Below the pieces are notes generated by a model that had not been told where the DNA came from, ran no database searches, and saw only the letters and a list, made by a program, of their open reading frames with translations. From Closterium sp. NIES-65 (lineage: Eukaryota; Streptophyta; Zygnematophyceae; Desmidiales; Closteriaceae): a stretch of DNA of 64,000 nt. Location: NCBI GenBank assembly GCA_948144175.1, contig CANXME010000203.1:1-64000 (forward strand), read 5' to 3'. The position numbers and the translations under genes were made by a program. Below, one piece after another: positions 44,460-53,774 of this stretch (position 1 is the first letter of the stretch; every line of letters starts with the position of its first letter).

Positions 44460-45130
44460 TGAGCCCCGTGGTTCTGAAGGCGGTGGTGGGTGTAGATGGA
44501 CCGAAACGGGACAGAAAGGATAAGGGGAGAGAAAGAGGAGCAAAGACGGCAGCAGGGGGCAGCATGGCATAGCTGGGAAAGATGTTCCTGAGATCCTTCT
44601 TGTGGTTCTGAAGGGGGTGGGGGAAGATGGGGCGGAAGGGACAGCAAAGGGCAGGTGACTGAAAGGCAAGGGGAAACGAAGATACTGAAAGAAGCAGCAG
44701 GAGGCAGCATGGCATCGCTGGGAAGGTTGCTCGGGTGCTTCTTGTACGCCAAGTGGTTTTGAAAGGGGTTGGTGGGAGGGAACGGAGAGAAATGGGACAT
44801 CAAACAAGGTAAGGGGACAGGAAGAGGACAGAGAAGCAGCAGAGGGCAGCAAGTGGTTCCTTGGATCCCTCTTGTACGCCTAGTGGTCCTGAAGTGTGAG
44901 GAGGTGGGGCAGAATGGGGCTCAGGACAGGAAGGTAACGAGAAAGGAAAGGAGCAAGTGCAGCAGCAGGGAAGAAGATGCTCGTTTGGACTTTTTGTACA
45001 CTCAAAGGTTCTCAAGGGGGTGGAGAAAGGGACAGGTGACAGGAAGGGTAAGGGGCAAGAGAAGCAGGATGAGGCAGCATGGAAAGGTGGAAGAAGAGGT
45101 TGCTTGTGTCGTTTTTCTATTCCCATACAT
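44460..45130. repeat. Degenerate tandem repeat, unit about 125-150 bp
   Basis: Five diverged copies, recognisable by tggttctgaag-like starts near 44468, 44602, 44752, 44882 and 45006. Each is followed by a G/A-rich stretch, then ggcagcatggca and a cttgtacgcc-like tail. Confidence 0.7.
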
Positions 45131-45340
45131 GTGTCGACTAGAATTATTATTTGGTGCAAGGGCGGTGAGAGCTGGGGGGGACTGGCACAAAAAGGCACTC
45201 TTTCCCTCATCGCTCCCTCGCAGCTGCAAAACCACCTTGTTTGGACGTTAGGTGGCAAGAGGTCAACTGTGCACAACACAACACTGCGCTGTCAATGTTT
45301 TGGGTCGTGTCTCCTGTGACCACATATCTTCCAGACCCAT
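45131..45340. other. Short unassigned stretch before the tRNA
   Basis: No gene is recognised. It separates the degenerate repeats from the tRNA terminator. Confidence 0.4.
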
Positions 45341-45345
45341 AAAAA
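45341..45345 (-). terminator. RNA polymerase III terminator of tRNA-Glu
   Basis: On the minus strand a TTTTT run begins 5 nt downstream of the tRNA 3' end, which is sufficient for Pol III termination. Confidence 0.75.
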
Positions 45346-45349
45346 CAAT

Positions 45350-45421
45350 TCCGTTGCCGGGACTTGAACCCGGGTCTCTCGGGTGAGAGCCGAGTATCCT
45401 AACCGACTAGACTACAACGGA
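45350..45421 (-). tRNA. tRNA-Glu (anticodon CUC)
   Basis: 72-nt tRNA gene on the minus strand, without intron or encoded CCA. The acceptor arms TCCGTTG and CAACGGA pair perfectly. The anticodon arm is CTCGG-CTCTCAC-CCGAG with anticodon CTC, and the T arm is CCGGG-TTCAAGT-CCCGG. Box A (TAGTCTAGTCGG, slightly diverged) and box B (GGTTCAAGTCC) are intact internal promoters. The sequence is as expected for a plant nuclear tRNA-Glu. With an intact fold and terminator it is probably functional. Confidence 0.96.
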
Positions 45422-46480
45422 TGTTACATTTACCTAATTTTATCTTTTCCTTTCTCTTTCTGCCACCCACACGCTCCACTCCCTCACCAGGAGGGCAGTG
45501 CTGAAGACGTCGGCAATGGATAAGCCACTCAGGGGACTGCCATGTCAGCCCACAAACTGACTGTAGTTGTCTCGGTTTGACTCATGGTTCTCCTCCACCA
45601 TCTCCCCCCCTCTTGCTTTAGTTACTACCCACTCCACCTCTCCCCCTCTGAAAGGCGCACACCGCCCACACAGCTTACCTGGTGATTCCCTGAAAGGCAC
45701 ACACCGCCCCCACAGCTTACCTGGTAAAAGGCGTGGAAGAGGACGGGTGCATCTTGAGGGTCGGATGGGCGTCAATGATGCAAGTGAAGGCAGATACCTG
45801 CACGACGGTGGTGTGTGGTGGTGGGTGGTGGTGTGCGGTGGTGGTGGTAACGGAAGATGGTGATGGACATAAGTGAAGGGGAATGGGCATGGTTAGTGGG
45901 CATAACACTCACCGCATGTGCCATGTCTCCCAGAGCCGGCCGACAGCAGCCCACGGCAAGGTGATCCTCCTTGGGGGTGCGAGGAGGGTTGCGAGGGACA
46001 AGTGGAGCCCTCCCACCTCCTTTCCTCCTACCCACACCCACCCCCCTCTCCTCCTCCTCTCACCTGCCCACAGCAACTCTCCTACGCAGATAGCCAGCAC
46101 CACGCACTTAACTCTAACCCTTCCTCTCACCTCCCATCCATACTGTCCCCACATCTTTCTCATCTCACCTTCCCCAGGCGCCTTTTCCCCTCCCCATTGG
46201 GTACATTTGGCCTTTCCACTGCGTACCGCCTACCCCACCCATGCGCCATCCACCATCATCCCCCCAACCCCTCACCTGCCCCATACACCTCCTCCACAGC
46301 AGCTGCCACCACTACACACTTGCATCTCCAGCGTCACCCATCATTAACCCACCCTCACCTCCCTCCCCTCACCTCCCTCCCCTCCCCTCACCTCCCTCCC
46401 CTCTCGTCCCAGGGACGGGAGACGGGGACCTCAGGGGTAACGACGCATGGGAACAGGGAGCTATGAGGCGGCGTATCCCC
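45422..46480. other. Mostly non-coding, C/T-rich
   Basis: 45648-45730 is a 42-bp tandem duplication (ctgaaaggc..cacaccgcc). On the minus strand each copy contains CAGGTAAGC, a good splice donor, so a minus-strand exon is conceivable but not supported otherwise. 45805-45850 is a ggtggtg microsatellite. 46020-46400 is C-rich (cctcccctcacctc). Confidence 0.5.
46417..46454 (+). repeat. Left arm of a 38-bp inverted repeat
   Basis: gggagacggggacctcaggg (first 20 bases) recurs perfectly in reverse complement at 48923-48960 over 38 bp. The related string aacgacgcacaggagcagg at 46611 is a diverged third copy. Confidence 0.88.
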
Positions 46481-46489
46481 TGCATCCCC

Positions 46490-46600
46490 CTCTCTCTCCC
46501 CATCCCCCTCTCCCTCCCCATCCCCCTCTCCCTCCCCATCCCCCTCTCCCTCCCCATCCCCATCCCCCTCTCCCTCCCCACCCCCCTCTCCCTCCCCATT
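46490..46600. repeat. 18-bp C-rich minisatellite
   Basis: About six units of ccccatccccctctccct, with one shortened copy near 46560. It is unrelated in sequence to the big 18-bp array. Confidence 0.85.
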
Positions 46601-46811
46601 CCCCCCGCAACGACGCACAGGAGCAGGGAGCGATGAGGTGGTGCATGCTAGCGGGGTTGAAGGAGGTGGGGCAGGTGGGCAAGGCTGTAGGAGGTGGGCA
46701 AGGCTGTAGGAGATGGGCAAGGCTGTAGGCTGTTGGACATTTCCTTGTGTTTCCTCATGTCCGCCGCGTGTGGTGCTGGCGCCTAACGTGGAGGAGGTGC
46801 CTGCCTGGGGT

Positions 46812-48222
46812 AGGTGAGGGGAGGGAGATGAGGGGAGGGAGGTGAGGGGAGGGAGGTGAGGGGAGGGAGGTGAGGGGAGGGAGGTGAGGGGAGGGAGGTG
46901 AGGGGAGGGAGGTGAGGGGAGGGAGGTGAGGGGAGGGAGGTGCGGGGAGGGAGGTGACGGGAGGGAGGTGAGGGGAGGGAGGTGAGGGGAGGGGTAGGTG
47001 AGGGGAGGGAGGTGAGGGGAGGGAGGCGAGGGGAGGGAGGCGAGGGGAGGGAGGTGAGGGGAGGGAGGTGAGGGGAGGGGTAGGTGAGGGGAGGGAGGTG
47101 AGTGGAGGGGTAGGTGAGGGGAGGGAGGTGAGGGAAGGGAGGTGAGGGGAGGGAGGTGAGGGGAGGGAGGTGAGGGGAGGGAGGTGAGGGGAGGGAGGTG
47201 AGGGGAGGGAGGTGAGTGGAGGGGTAGGTGAGGGGAGGGAGGTGAGGGAAGGGAGGTGAGGGGAGGGGCAGGTGAGGGGAGGGAGGTGACGGGAGGGAGG
47301 TGAGGGGAGGGAGGTGAGGGGAGGGGTAGGTGAGGGGAGGGAGGTGAGGGGAGGGAGGTGAGGGGAGGGAGGTGAGGGGAGGGAGGCGAGGGGAGGGAGG
47401 CGAGGGGAGGGAGGTGAGGGGAGGGAGGTGAGGGGAGGGGTAGGTGAGGGGAGGGAGGTGACGGGAGGGAGGTGAGGGGAGGGAGGTGAGGGGAGGGGTA
47501 GGTGAGGGGAGGGAGGTGAGGGGAGGGAGGTGAGGGGAGGGAGGTGAGGGGAGGGAGGCGAGGGGAGGGAGGCGAGGGGAGGGAGGTGAGGGGAGGGAGG
47601 TGAGGGGAGGGAGGTGAGGGGAGGGAGGTGAGGGGAGGGAGGTGAGGGGAGGGAGGTGAGGGAAGGGAGGTGAGGGGAGGGAGGTGAGGGGAGGGAGGTG
47701 AGGGGAGGGAGGTGCGGGGAGGGAGGTGAGGGGAGGGAGGTGAGGGGAGGGAGGTGAGGGGAGGAAGGTGAGGGGAGGGAGATGAGGGGAGGGGTAGGTG
47801 AGGGGAGGGGACGCAAGTTAGGGGAGGTAGGTGGGGGGAGGGTTGTTATGGGAGGGGTAGGCGAGGGGAGGGAGGTGAGGGAAGGGAGGTGAGGGGAGGG
47901 GTAGGCGAGGGGAGGGAGGTGAGGGGAGGGAGGTGAGGGGAGGGAGGTGAGGGGAGGGGTAGGCGAGGGAAGGGAGGTGAGGGGAGGGAGGCGAGGGGAG
48001 GGACGTGAGGGGAGGGACGTGAGGGGAGGAAGGTGAGGGGAGGGAGGTGAGGGGAGGGGTAGGCGAGGGGAGGGAGGTGAGGGGAGGGGTAGGCGAGGGG
48101 AGGGAGGTGAGGGGAGGGAGGTGAGGGGAGGGAGGTGAGGGGAGGGAGGTGAGGGGAGGGGTAGGCGAGGGGAGGGAGGTGAGGGGAGGGAGGTGAGGGG
48201 AGGTGTAGGCGAGGGGAGGGAC
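46812..48222. repeat. 14-bp G-rich minisatellite, about 100 copies
   Basis: Tandem ggtgaggggaggga units (14 bp) over 1.4 kb. Scattered variant units include ggggtaggtgag, ggtgcgggg, ggtgacggg and ggcgagg. Blocks of variants recur in the same order (for example near 46980-47110 and 47330-47450), giving higher-order structure. The minus strand is open for over 350 codons as a 14-residue Pro/Leu/Ser repeat (HLPPLTSLPSPPSP), an artefact of 3 x 14 bp. The G strand could form quadruplexes. Confidence 0.95.
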
Positions 48223-48224
48223 GA

Positions 48225-48922
48225 CTATGTTCAGAAAGACGCGTCCTGCGTCCTGGACGCATGCGTCCAGACGCAGGACGCTGACCCTTGACCTGTAAGA
48301 CACACCAAAAGACGCAAGCCCGGGCAGGGCAAAAAAAACCCCCGGGCAGGCCAAAAAAATTGTATAGGGCTTGGGAGAGGGGGGGCGGGGGGGTGTCATA
48401 CCACAAAATTTCCCCAACCACAAAATTTTCCCCAACCACAAAATTTTCAACACTCTTAGACGCGGTGGAAGAAGAAGGAATGGTCGAGGAAGCCATAGCG
48501 GAGTTTAGGTGGTAAGCTAAGCTAAGACCTAAAACCTCTATGGGTTTACGAAAGAGAATTGGTGAGGGGAAAATGAGAAGCCACAAAAGGTTGCCATGCT
48601 AAATGTGCTTGGTGGTGGTGGGCTACAAAGGTTGGGATTCGTAGATGCTAAGTGGTTGAGAGGTTTGAGTGAAATTCAATTTTGGTTTAGTTGTTAGGGA
48701 ATGTTAGGGGGGCTGGTTTTGAATGGCGAATTGGGCTTGGGGTGGGAAAATTTCGCGATTTCGACATTCGCGTCGAAATCGCGAATGCCAAAATCGCAAT
48801 CGATTTTTTTTCCGGGCTGCCCGAAATTTTTTTCGACGTGCGTCCTGCGTCTGGACGCGCGTCCTGCGTCCTAGCGTCCGGACGCAGGACGCAGCGTCCT
48901 AGCTGCGTCTTTCCGAACATAG
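48225..48922. mobile_element. MITE-like element with inverted terminal repeats
   Basis: About 698 bp bounded by inverted repeats that begin CTATGTTCAGAAAGACGC on the left and CTATGTTCGGAAAGACGC in reverse complement on the right. Inside each tip are clusters of gacgcaggacgc in both orientations, then a cggg(c)agg...aaaaaaa block, so the inverted similarity extends loosely over about 100 bp. The interior has three copies of a 17-bp aaattttcnnnaaccac-like unit (about 48405-48450) and no transposase. No target-site duplication is evident, so the family is unknown. Confidence 0.6.
48754..48783. repeat. Perfect 12-bp hairpin, 6-bp loop
   Basis: CGCGATTTCGAC - attcgc - GTCGAAATCGCG. It is located inside the MITE-like element. 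Confidence 0.85.
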
Positions 48923-48960
48923 GTTCCCATGCGTCGTTACCCCTGAGGTCCCCGTCTCCC
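48923..48960 (-). repeat. Right arm of a 38-bp inverted repeat
   Basis: Begins directly at the right end of the MITE-like element and is the reverse complement of 46417-46454. Confidence 0.88.
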
Positions 48961-49117
48961 CATCCCCCCTCTCCTCCTCCCCCATCAACCTCTCCCACAT
49001 CTCCCCCTCCCCCCACACTCGCGGTGCTTCCCACGCGCTCGCACTGCCGCCCTCAATCGCACGCCTGTCTCGCCAGCACCACCATGCGTTTCAAGCGGCT
49101 CGCTCGCTTCTAATTCG

Positions 49118-49747
49118 GTGTCTGCCTCTCCTTCCCCCGCCTCACACCAATTCTCTCTAAACTTGCTGCCTTCATCCACCCCTCCACAGCGCGTCTCCAC
49201 GCACCCTCTCTCGCGCATGCCCTCTCACACCTTTCCCCCGTCTTTCCCCCTTTCCTGCCCGTCCTCACCAGTCCCCACCCCTCCGCCTGCGCCTTCTCCT
49301 CTCTTCCGCCCTCCTGCCCCCCGTTCTCCCACCCCTCGCTTCATTTCCGCCAAACCCATACCAAACGCGCTAGTATCCACCTATTCCCCTCCCCTCCCCG
49401 TTCCGCCTCCCCTTCCCCCTCCGCGCGGCCGCCCGTCATTTCTGGGCCCATCCACGCTTAGACCGATTCCCGCGGGCTCTCGCGGAGGCGGCGGAAGAGG
49501 CGCGCGTGCAGCAGGAATGGCAGCGGTAGCGGCGGGGGCGGCGTCGGTGGCGACGGCGAGGAAGTGGTCCAGGCGGAGCGCGACCGGCGCGGGCTTCCAC
49601 CGCCTCTTCGCGCCAGTGCCGGCGCCGCCGCTCCAGCCTATGGTGCTCACAGCGACGGTGCTGTTTCCGCCACTGCAGCCGCCGGAAGCCTCGCCTGCGC
49701 GCCCGTGCTTCCCCATCCGCCATTGCCGCTGCTCCTCGCGCCTCTGA
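49118..49747 (+). CDS. Possible gene start, Pro/Ser/Arg-rich (209 codons)
   Basis: Open from ATG 49118 to TGA 49747. The N-terminal 110 residues are Ser/Pro-rich without acidic residues, as in some organelle transit peptides. The middle is Arg/Gly/Ala-rich. No conserved domain is recognised and the opposite strand is open too. It could equally be C-rich non-coding DNA. No neighbouring gene supports it. Confidence 0.15.
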   Translation: MSASPSPASHQFSLNLLPSSTPPQRVSTHPLSRMPSHTFPPSFPLSCPSSPVPTPPPAPSPLFRPPAPRSPTPRFISAKPIPNALVSTYSPPLPVPPPLPPPRGRPSFLGPSTLRPIPAGSRGGGGRGARAAGMAAVAAGAASVATARKWSRRSATGAGFHRLFAPVPAPPLQPMVLTATVLFPPLQPPEASPARPCFPIRHCRCSSRL

Positions 49748-50640
49748 TGTAGCGGTTCTGCTTGCTCTTGTCATCTAGTGTAGCTCTGTCTGTCCCTGTT
49801 TCGTTGTCTACTGTCGTTCTGTCTGTCAAATTTTCGTTCGCCCTGTCTGTCACGGTTTTGTCGCAGTCCGTTGCGCTCTCGTCACCCTGTCTGACGCTTC
49901 GACGCGATCTTTATCGAGCCACTATCTGGTGCCCCACTGACGGGTCCCCCTGTCCTGTGACTCCAGCCTAGCCAGCAGCCCGCAAATGGTGGACAGACAC
50001 AATTTGGCCTGACACAAAATAAGTGAATTGTTATGAGTGGGAGCGTTATGAGTGGGAGCGTTTCCCAAATGAACTGAAATGCACTAAATTTTAAAAGCTG
50101 AAGAGCGCTACTTAATGTCCAATGAATGTTCAAAACGAGATTATACAGTGAGTCTCGAGCTAGGCGAGGAACTTGGGGTATCTAGGTTCGGAAGCGTCGC
50201 GAAAGGTACGATGGCGAGGATAAGTGGTTCGGGGCGAACGTTTAGGCCGAACCAGCTGACGCGAGCACCTCGGAGCACACTCGCTAAAGTAATCCTCCAG
50301 AAATATATTACACACCTACAGAAACTGTTTACACTACCCTATAGATAACGTGATGAACCAGGTTCTATGTAGAATCTTAAAATAAAAATAATAAATCTCT
50401 ACAAACGCTACAATGTCAATTGCCGATTTCAAATATCGCAACAAATTTTTCAGGCGCTACAACACATATGAACGAACCTAGCTAGCACAGTACATCTACG
50501 TAATTTGTTGATGACAGTAACGGTACGATCCTTTACACTTCGTCAAGGGGCACACAACCCAAGCTGCATGCCATGATTGGGTTGTTGAAAATTCTCCCTT
50601 GTGGCATGCATTTGACTGCAGTACGTATTGCCTGCAGCGT
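49748..50640. other. No gene recognised
   Basis: 49775-49870 has dispersed ctgtctgtc motifs. The rest has average composition, becoming AT-rich from 50290 to 50470. Confidence 0.45.
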
Positions 50641-50663
50641 GGCTTCCTAGAGGAAAGATTGGG

Positions 50664-50790
50664 AGTGAGATGGTGGTGGGAGTGAGATGGCAGTGGGAGT
50701 GAGATGACAGTGGGAGTGAGATGGTGGTGGGAATCAGATGGTGGTGGGAGAGTGGTGGTGAGAGTGAGATGGTGGGGCCAGAATGGGGTG
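50664..50790. repeat. 18-bp minisatellite (gggagtgagatggtggtg)
   Basis: About six imperfect units with ggtggtg/ggcagtg/gacagtg variants, ending in irregular ggtggtgagag. Confidence 0.8.
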
Positions 50791-50838
50791 GATTGAGTTC
50801 TGGTTAGAACGGAACTCAATCCACCACCACTCTAACCA

Positions 50839-51025
50839 CGGCAGTACCAACTGGTTAGACTGATGCTGCCCTAGCAGTGCAAACGCGGCAGTACCAACTG
50901 GTTAGACTGATGCTGCCCTGGCAGTGCAAGCGTTGCCCATTGCGACGACACAGAGGGAGGCCTGCGATGGCACAAAGGGAGGCCTGCGACTGCACAAAGG
51001 GAGGCCTGCGACGGCACAAAGGGGG
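50839..51025. repeat. Two adjacent small tandem repeats
   Basis: 50839-50932 is a 47-bp unit in two copies (cggcagtaccaactggttag...) with few differences. 50954-51025 is a 22-bp unit in three and a half copies (gggaggcctgcga..gcacaaa). Confidence 0.85.
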
Positions 51026-52419
51026 TTCAAGGCGTGATAGGGAGGGAGGAAAGGTTAATGAGTGAGGGTCAACAATTTTGGAGTCAAAATCTAATGTTAC
51101 CTCAAGCCTGAGGGAGGAGAGGTTGAGTGAGGGCCATGGCTAGGGTTGAGTCGACTCGACACTCCCCACTCACACCCTCCCTACTCCAAATTCCACCTCA
51201 TTGCTATGCATTTCTTCCGCCACGCCACCAATGTCAGCGCTCACCCTCACGCACGCACTACCCCCACGAAACAAACTACTTCTTGTTGATAGAGCCATGA
51301 TTAGTAAAACACACACTTTAAGTCGATTCACGTGATAGGAACGAGGTTCTATAACACACACACTTGTTCCGTTCCCCTCACCCCCCTTCCCTCCATCTGT
51401 CTGGTCATATGGCTTCACCTCGACCAGTCCCTCATTCCCCACTGCAGCCAGTAATGTACTTAGCACAGCCAACCACCACCCCACCTTCATCTGCACTCAC
51501 CTTGGCCAGGGCGTTGTCTTGAGAGAGCCACAACCACAAAAATGCCCCATGCAATACCACCTACCCCCCCATTCTCACCTCAATTTGTGTTACCTAATAG
51601 CATCAACACCCCACCACATTCCACACATGAAGTCACCTTGGCCAGGCGACGTCTAACTGGCGTTGTCTATGCACTGCCAGGCTTGCAAGCGCCCGGTGGG
51701 CAAGGACGACCTCTCCAAGGTCGCCATCGTCGATGAGGAACTTGTTCGGGTCAACCACCCCAACCACCCTCGTGCCCCACCCACCTGCTTTCGTCACCCT
51801 CATGGCCAATACTTTGACGCTGCTCGCTATTTGACACAGGCGTTTCCACATCGCCCGTGTCTCACCAGTATACTAAGTCATGGGCCGTAGCTCTGTGCTT
51901 CGTAGGGAGATTAATGTAACCCTATCAGGCTATATCGGACGGTGTACGTGTAGCCACCCGAGCAAAAACACACATACCGCTCGATCTCAGCCGCTCAATG
52001 GTGGAAGTACCTCTTGGCTGGTGCTTTTGTTGCGAGGGGAATCGTTTGAGATGCGCCGGCCAATCACTGTTGCTAGTGCATCGATCACTATACATGGTAG
52101 AACGGTTTTGGAACCAATAGTGCGAGTGTAACCAAATCTTTGCAAAGTACAGTGTTGTCGCGATCGCACAATGTTGCACATAGGAGCTAAATAAAATTCA
52201 AAATACAACCAATGCATTAATAAAAAACTATGTTGCTAATGGTTTAGTATGGGGTTCTGGTAAGGCAGTGGGTTTGTCTCATGTCCCACACACAAAGAGC
52301 GTCCAGAAGTATTACTTTTGGCAATTGTACTAACAACTTTAGGCTATGCCACAACGGTTACGCGGGAGTGGACGAGATTCTAACACGACGATCAACAGTG
52401 CCAAACGAGTAACAGCTGT
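51026..52419. other. Unassigned DNA, two weak exon candidates
   Basis: Apart from the secreted-protein candidate at 51170-51496, 51663-51770 on the plus strand reads MSMHCQACKRPVGKDDLSKV and on through AIVDEEL. Its codon-like composition and single CxxC pair suggest a zinc-binding exon, but the partner cysteines are not visible. The remainder (51900-52419) shows nothing. Confidence 0.35.
51170..51496 (-). CDS. Possible secreted-protein exon (hypothetical)
   Basis: Minus-strand frame of 108 codons starting MQMKVGWWLAVLSTLLAAVG. The hydrophobic N terminus after a short basic start looks like a signal peptide with a possible cleavage after AVG. The following residues (NEGLVEVKPYDQTDGGKGG) are hydrophilic. 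The remainder has no family features and may run into an intron. There is no supporting context. Confidence 0.2.
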   Translation of the reverse strand: MQMKVGWWLAVLSTLLAAVGNEGLVEVKPYDQTDGGKGGEGNGTSVCVIEPRSYHVNRLKVCVLLIMALSTRSSLFRGGSACVRVSADIGGVAEEMHSNEVEFGVGRV

Positions 52420-53648
52420 GGTATGGTCATGGGTTTTCACCCATTTTTGCATGGTCCTTTAACAAGATGCGTAAAGGTAGTGGTATCAAGCACATGCCCA
52501 ACGCACAAGAAGTGATGCGTTATCGACAGCTTTGTTTAGACAGGGCGACGTTGTAGCGTTCAGGCCAATGTGTTGCTTGACACGGTAAATCCGTTGTGGT
52601 ATGGTGTTGGATTGGGCTCTATTCTTGCACGGACATTCAACAAAGTGCTTAGAAGGAGTGGTATGAACCACAGGCCCAGCGCACTAGCGGTGATGCGTTA
52701 TCGACAGCCTTGTTTAGATAGTGCGACGTTTGCAGCGTTCAGGCCTATGTGTTGCGCGACACGGTGAATCCGTTGTGGTATGGTGTTGGATTGGGCTCCA
52801 TTCTTGCACAGACATTACAGGCCCAACGCACTAGCGGTGATGCGTTATCGACAGCCTTGTTTAGACAGGGCGACGTTGTAGCATTCAGACCTACGTGTTC
52901 CGCGACCTGGTGAATCCGGTGTGGTATGGTGTTGGATTGGGCTCCATTCGTGCACGGACATTTAACAAGGTGCTTAGAAGGAGTGGTATGAACCACAGGC
53001 CCAACGCACAAGCGGTGATGCGTTATCGACAACCTTGTTTAGACAGGGCGACGTTGCAGCGTTCAAGCCTACGTGTTGCGCGACCTGGTGAATCCCTTGT
53101 GGTATGGTGTGGGATTGGGCTCCATTCTTCAGCGGACATTCAACAAGGTGCTTACAAGGGATGGTAAGAAGCATAGGCCCAACGCACTAGCTGTGATGCG
53201 TTATTGACATCCTTGTTTAGACAGGGCGACGTTGCAGCGTCCAGACCTACGTGTTGCGCGACATGGTGAATCTTGTGTGGTATAGTCTTGGATAGGGCTC
53301 CATTCTTGCACGGCCATTCAACAAGGTGCTTAGAAGGGATTGTAAGAAGCAACGGCCCAACGCACTAGCGGTGATGCGTTATCGACAGCCTTGTTTAGAC
53401 AGGGTGACGTTGTAGCGTCCAGACCTACGTGTTGCGCGACATGGTGAATCCGGTCTGGTATGGTGTTGGATTGGGCTCCATTCTTGCACGGACATTCAAC
53501 AAGGTGCTTAGAAGGAGTGGTATGAAGCACAGGCCCAACGCACTAGCGGTGATGCATTGTCAACATCCTTGTTTAGACAGGGCGACGTTGCAGCGTTCAG
53601 ACCTACGTGTTGCGCGACATGGTGAATCCGGTCTGGTATGGTGTAGGA
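52420..53648. repeat. 178-bp satellite, about 7 copies
   Basis: Tandem monomers marked by gtgatgcgttatcgacag-like strings near 52512, 52690, 52837, 53015, 53193, 53371 and 53549. The spacing is 178 bp except one of 147 bp, where 31 bp are deleted (near 52811). Monomers differ by a few percent. The array is cut on the right by the LTR of copia H. The monomer has nucleosome-repeat length. Short open frames recur every 178 bp and are not genes. Confidence 0.93.
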
Positions 53649-53774
53649 TGTCAGATTTGTATGACATAGCTGTTGTAGGCTACAGTGGGGTAGCACATAT
53701 GGGGTACAACTTTCTAGGGTTGTATTTGTACCCAACTTTCACATAGTCATTCCATTCTCGTTGCAGTTTTCTCA
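53649..53774 (+). repeat. 5' LTR of copia H (126 bp)
   Basis: Starts TGTCAGATTTG and ends TTTTCTCA. It shares GTAGGCTACAGTGGGGTAGC and CTAGGGTTGTATTTGTACC with the LTRs of B and D but is otherwise diverged. Confidence 0.85.

Noticed and set aside
43750-45279. Leu/Pro/Ser-rich minus-strand frames resembling membrane proteins
   Set aside because: Produced by the purine-rich tract and the 125-150 bp degenerate repeat; hydrophobic stretches are poly-Leu/Phe from CTT/TTC runs.
46755-48586. Proline-rich proteins (353, 211 and 246 codons) on the minus strand
   Set aside because: They are translations of the 14-bp minisatellite (3 x 14 bp) and its flanks; composition alone keeps them open.
51663-51890. 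LIM or other zinc-finger domain
   Set aside because: Only one CxxC pair is visible and the expected His/Cys partners are missing; kept only as a weak exon candidate.
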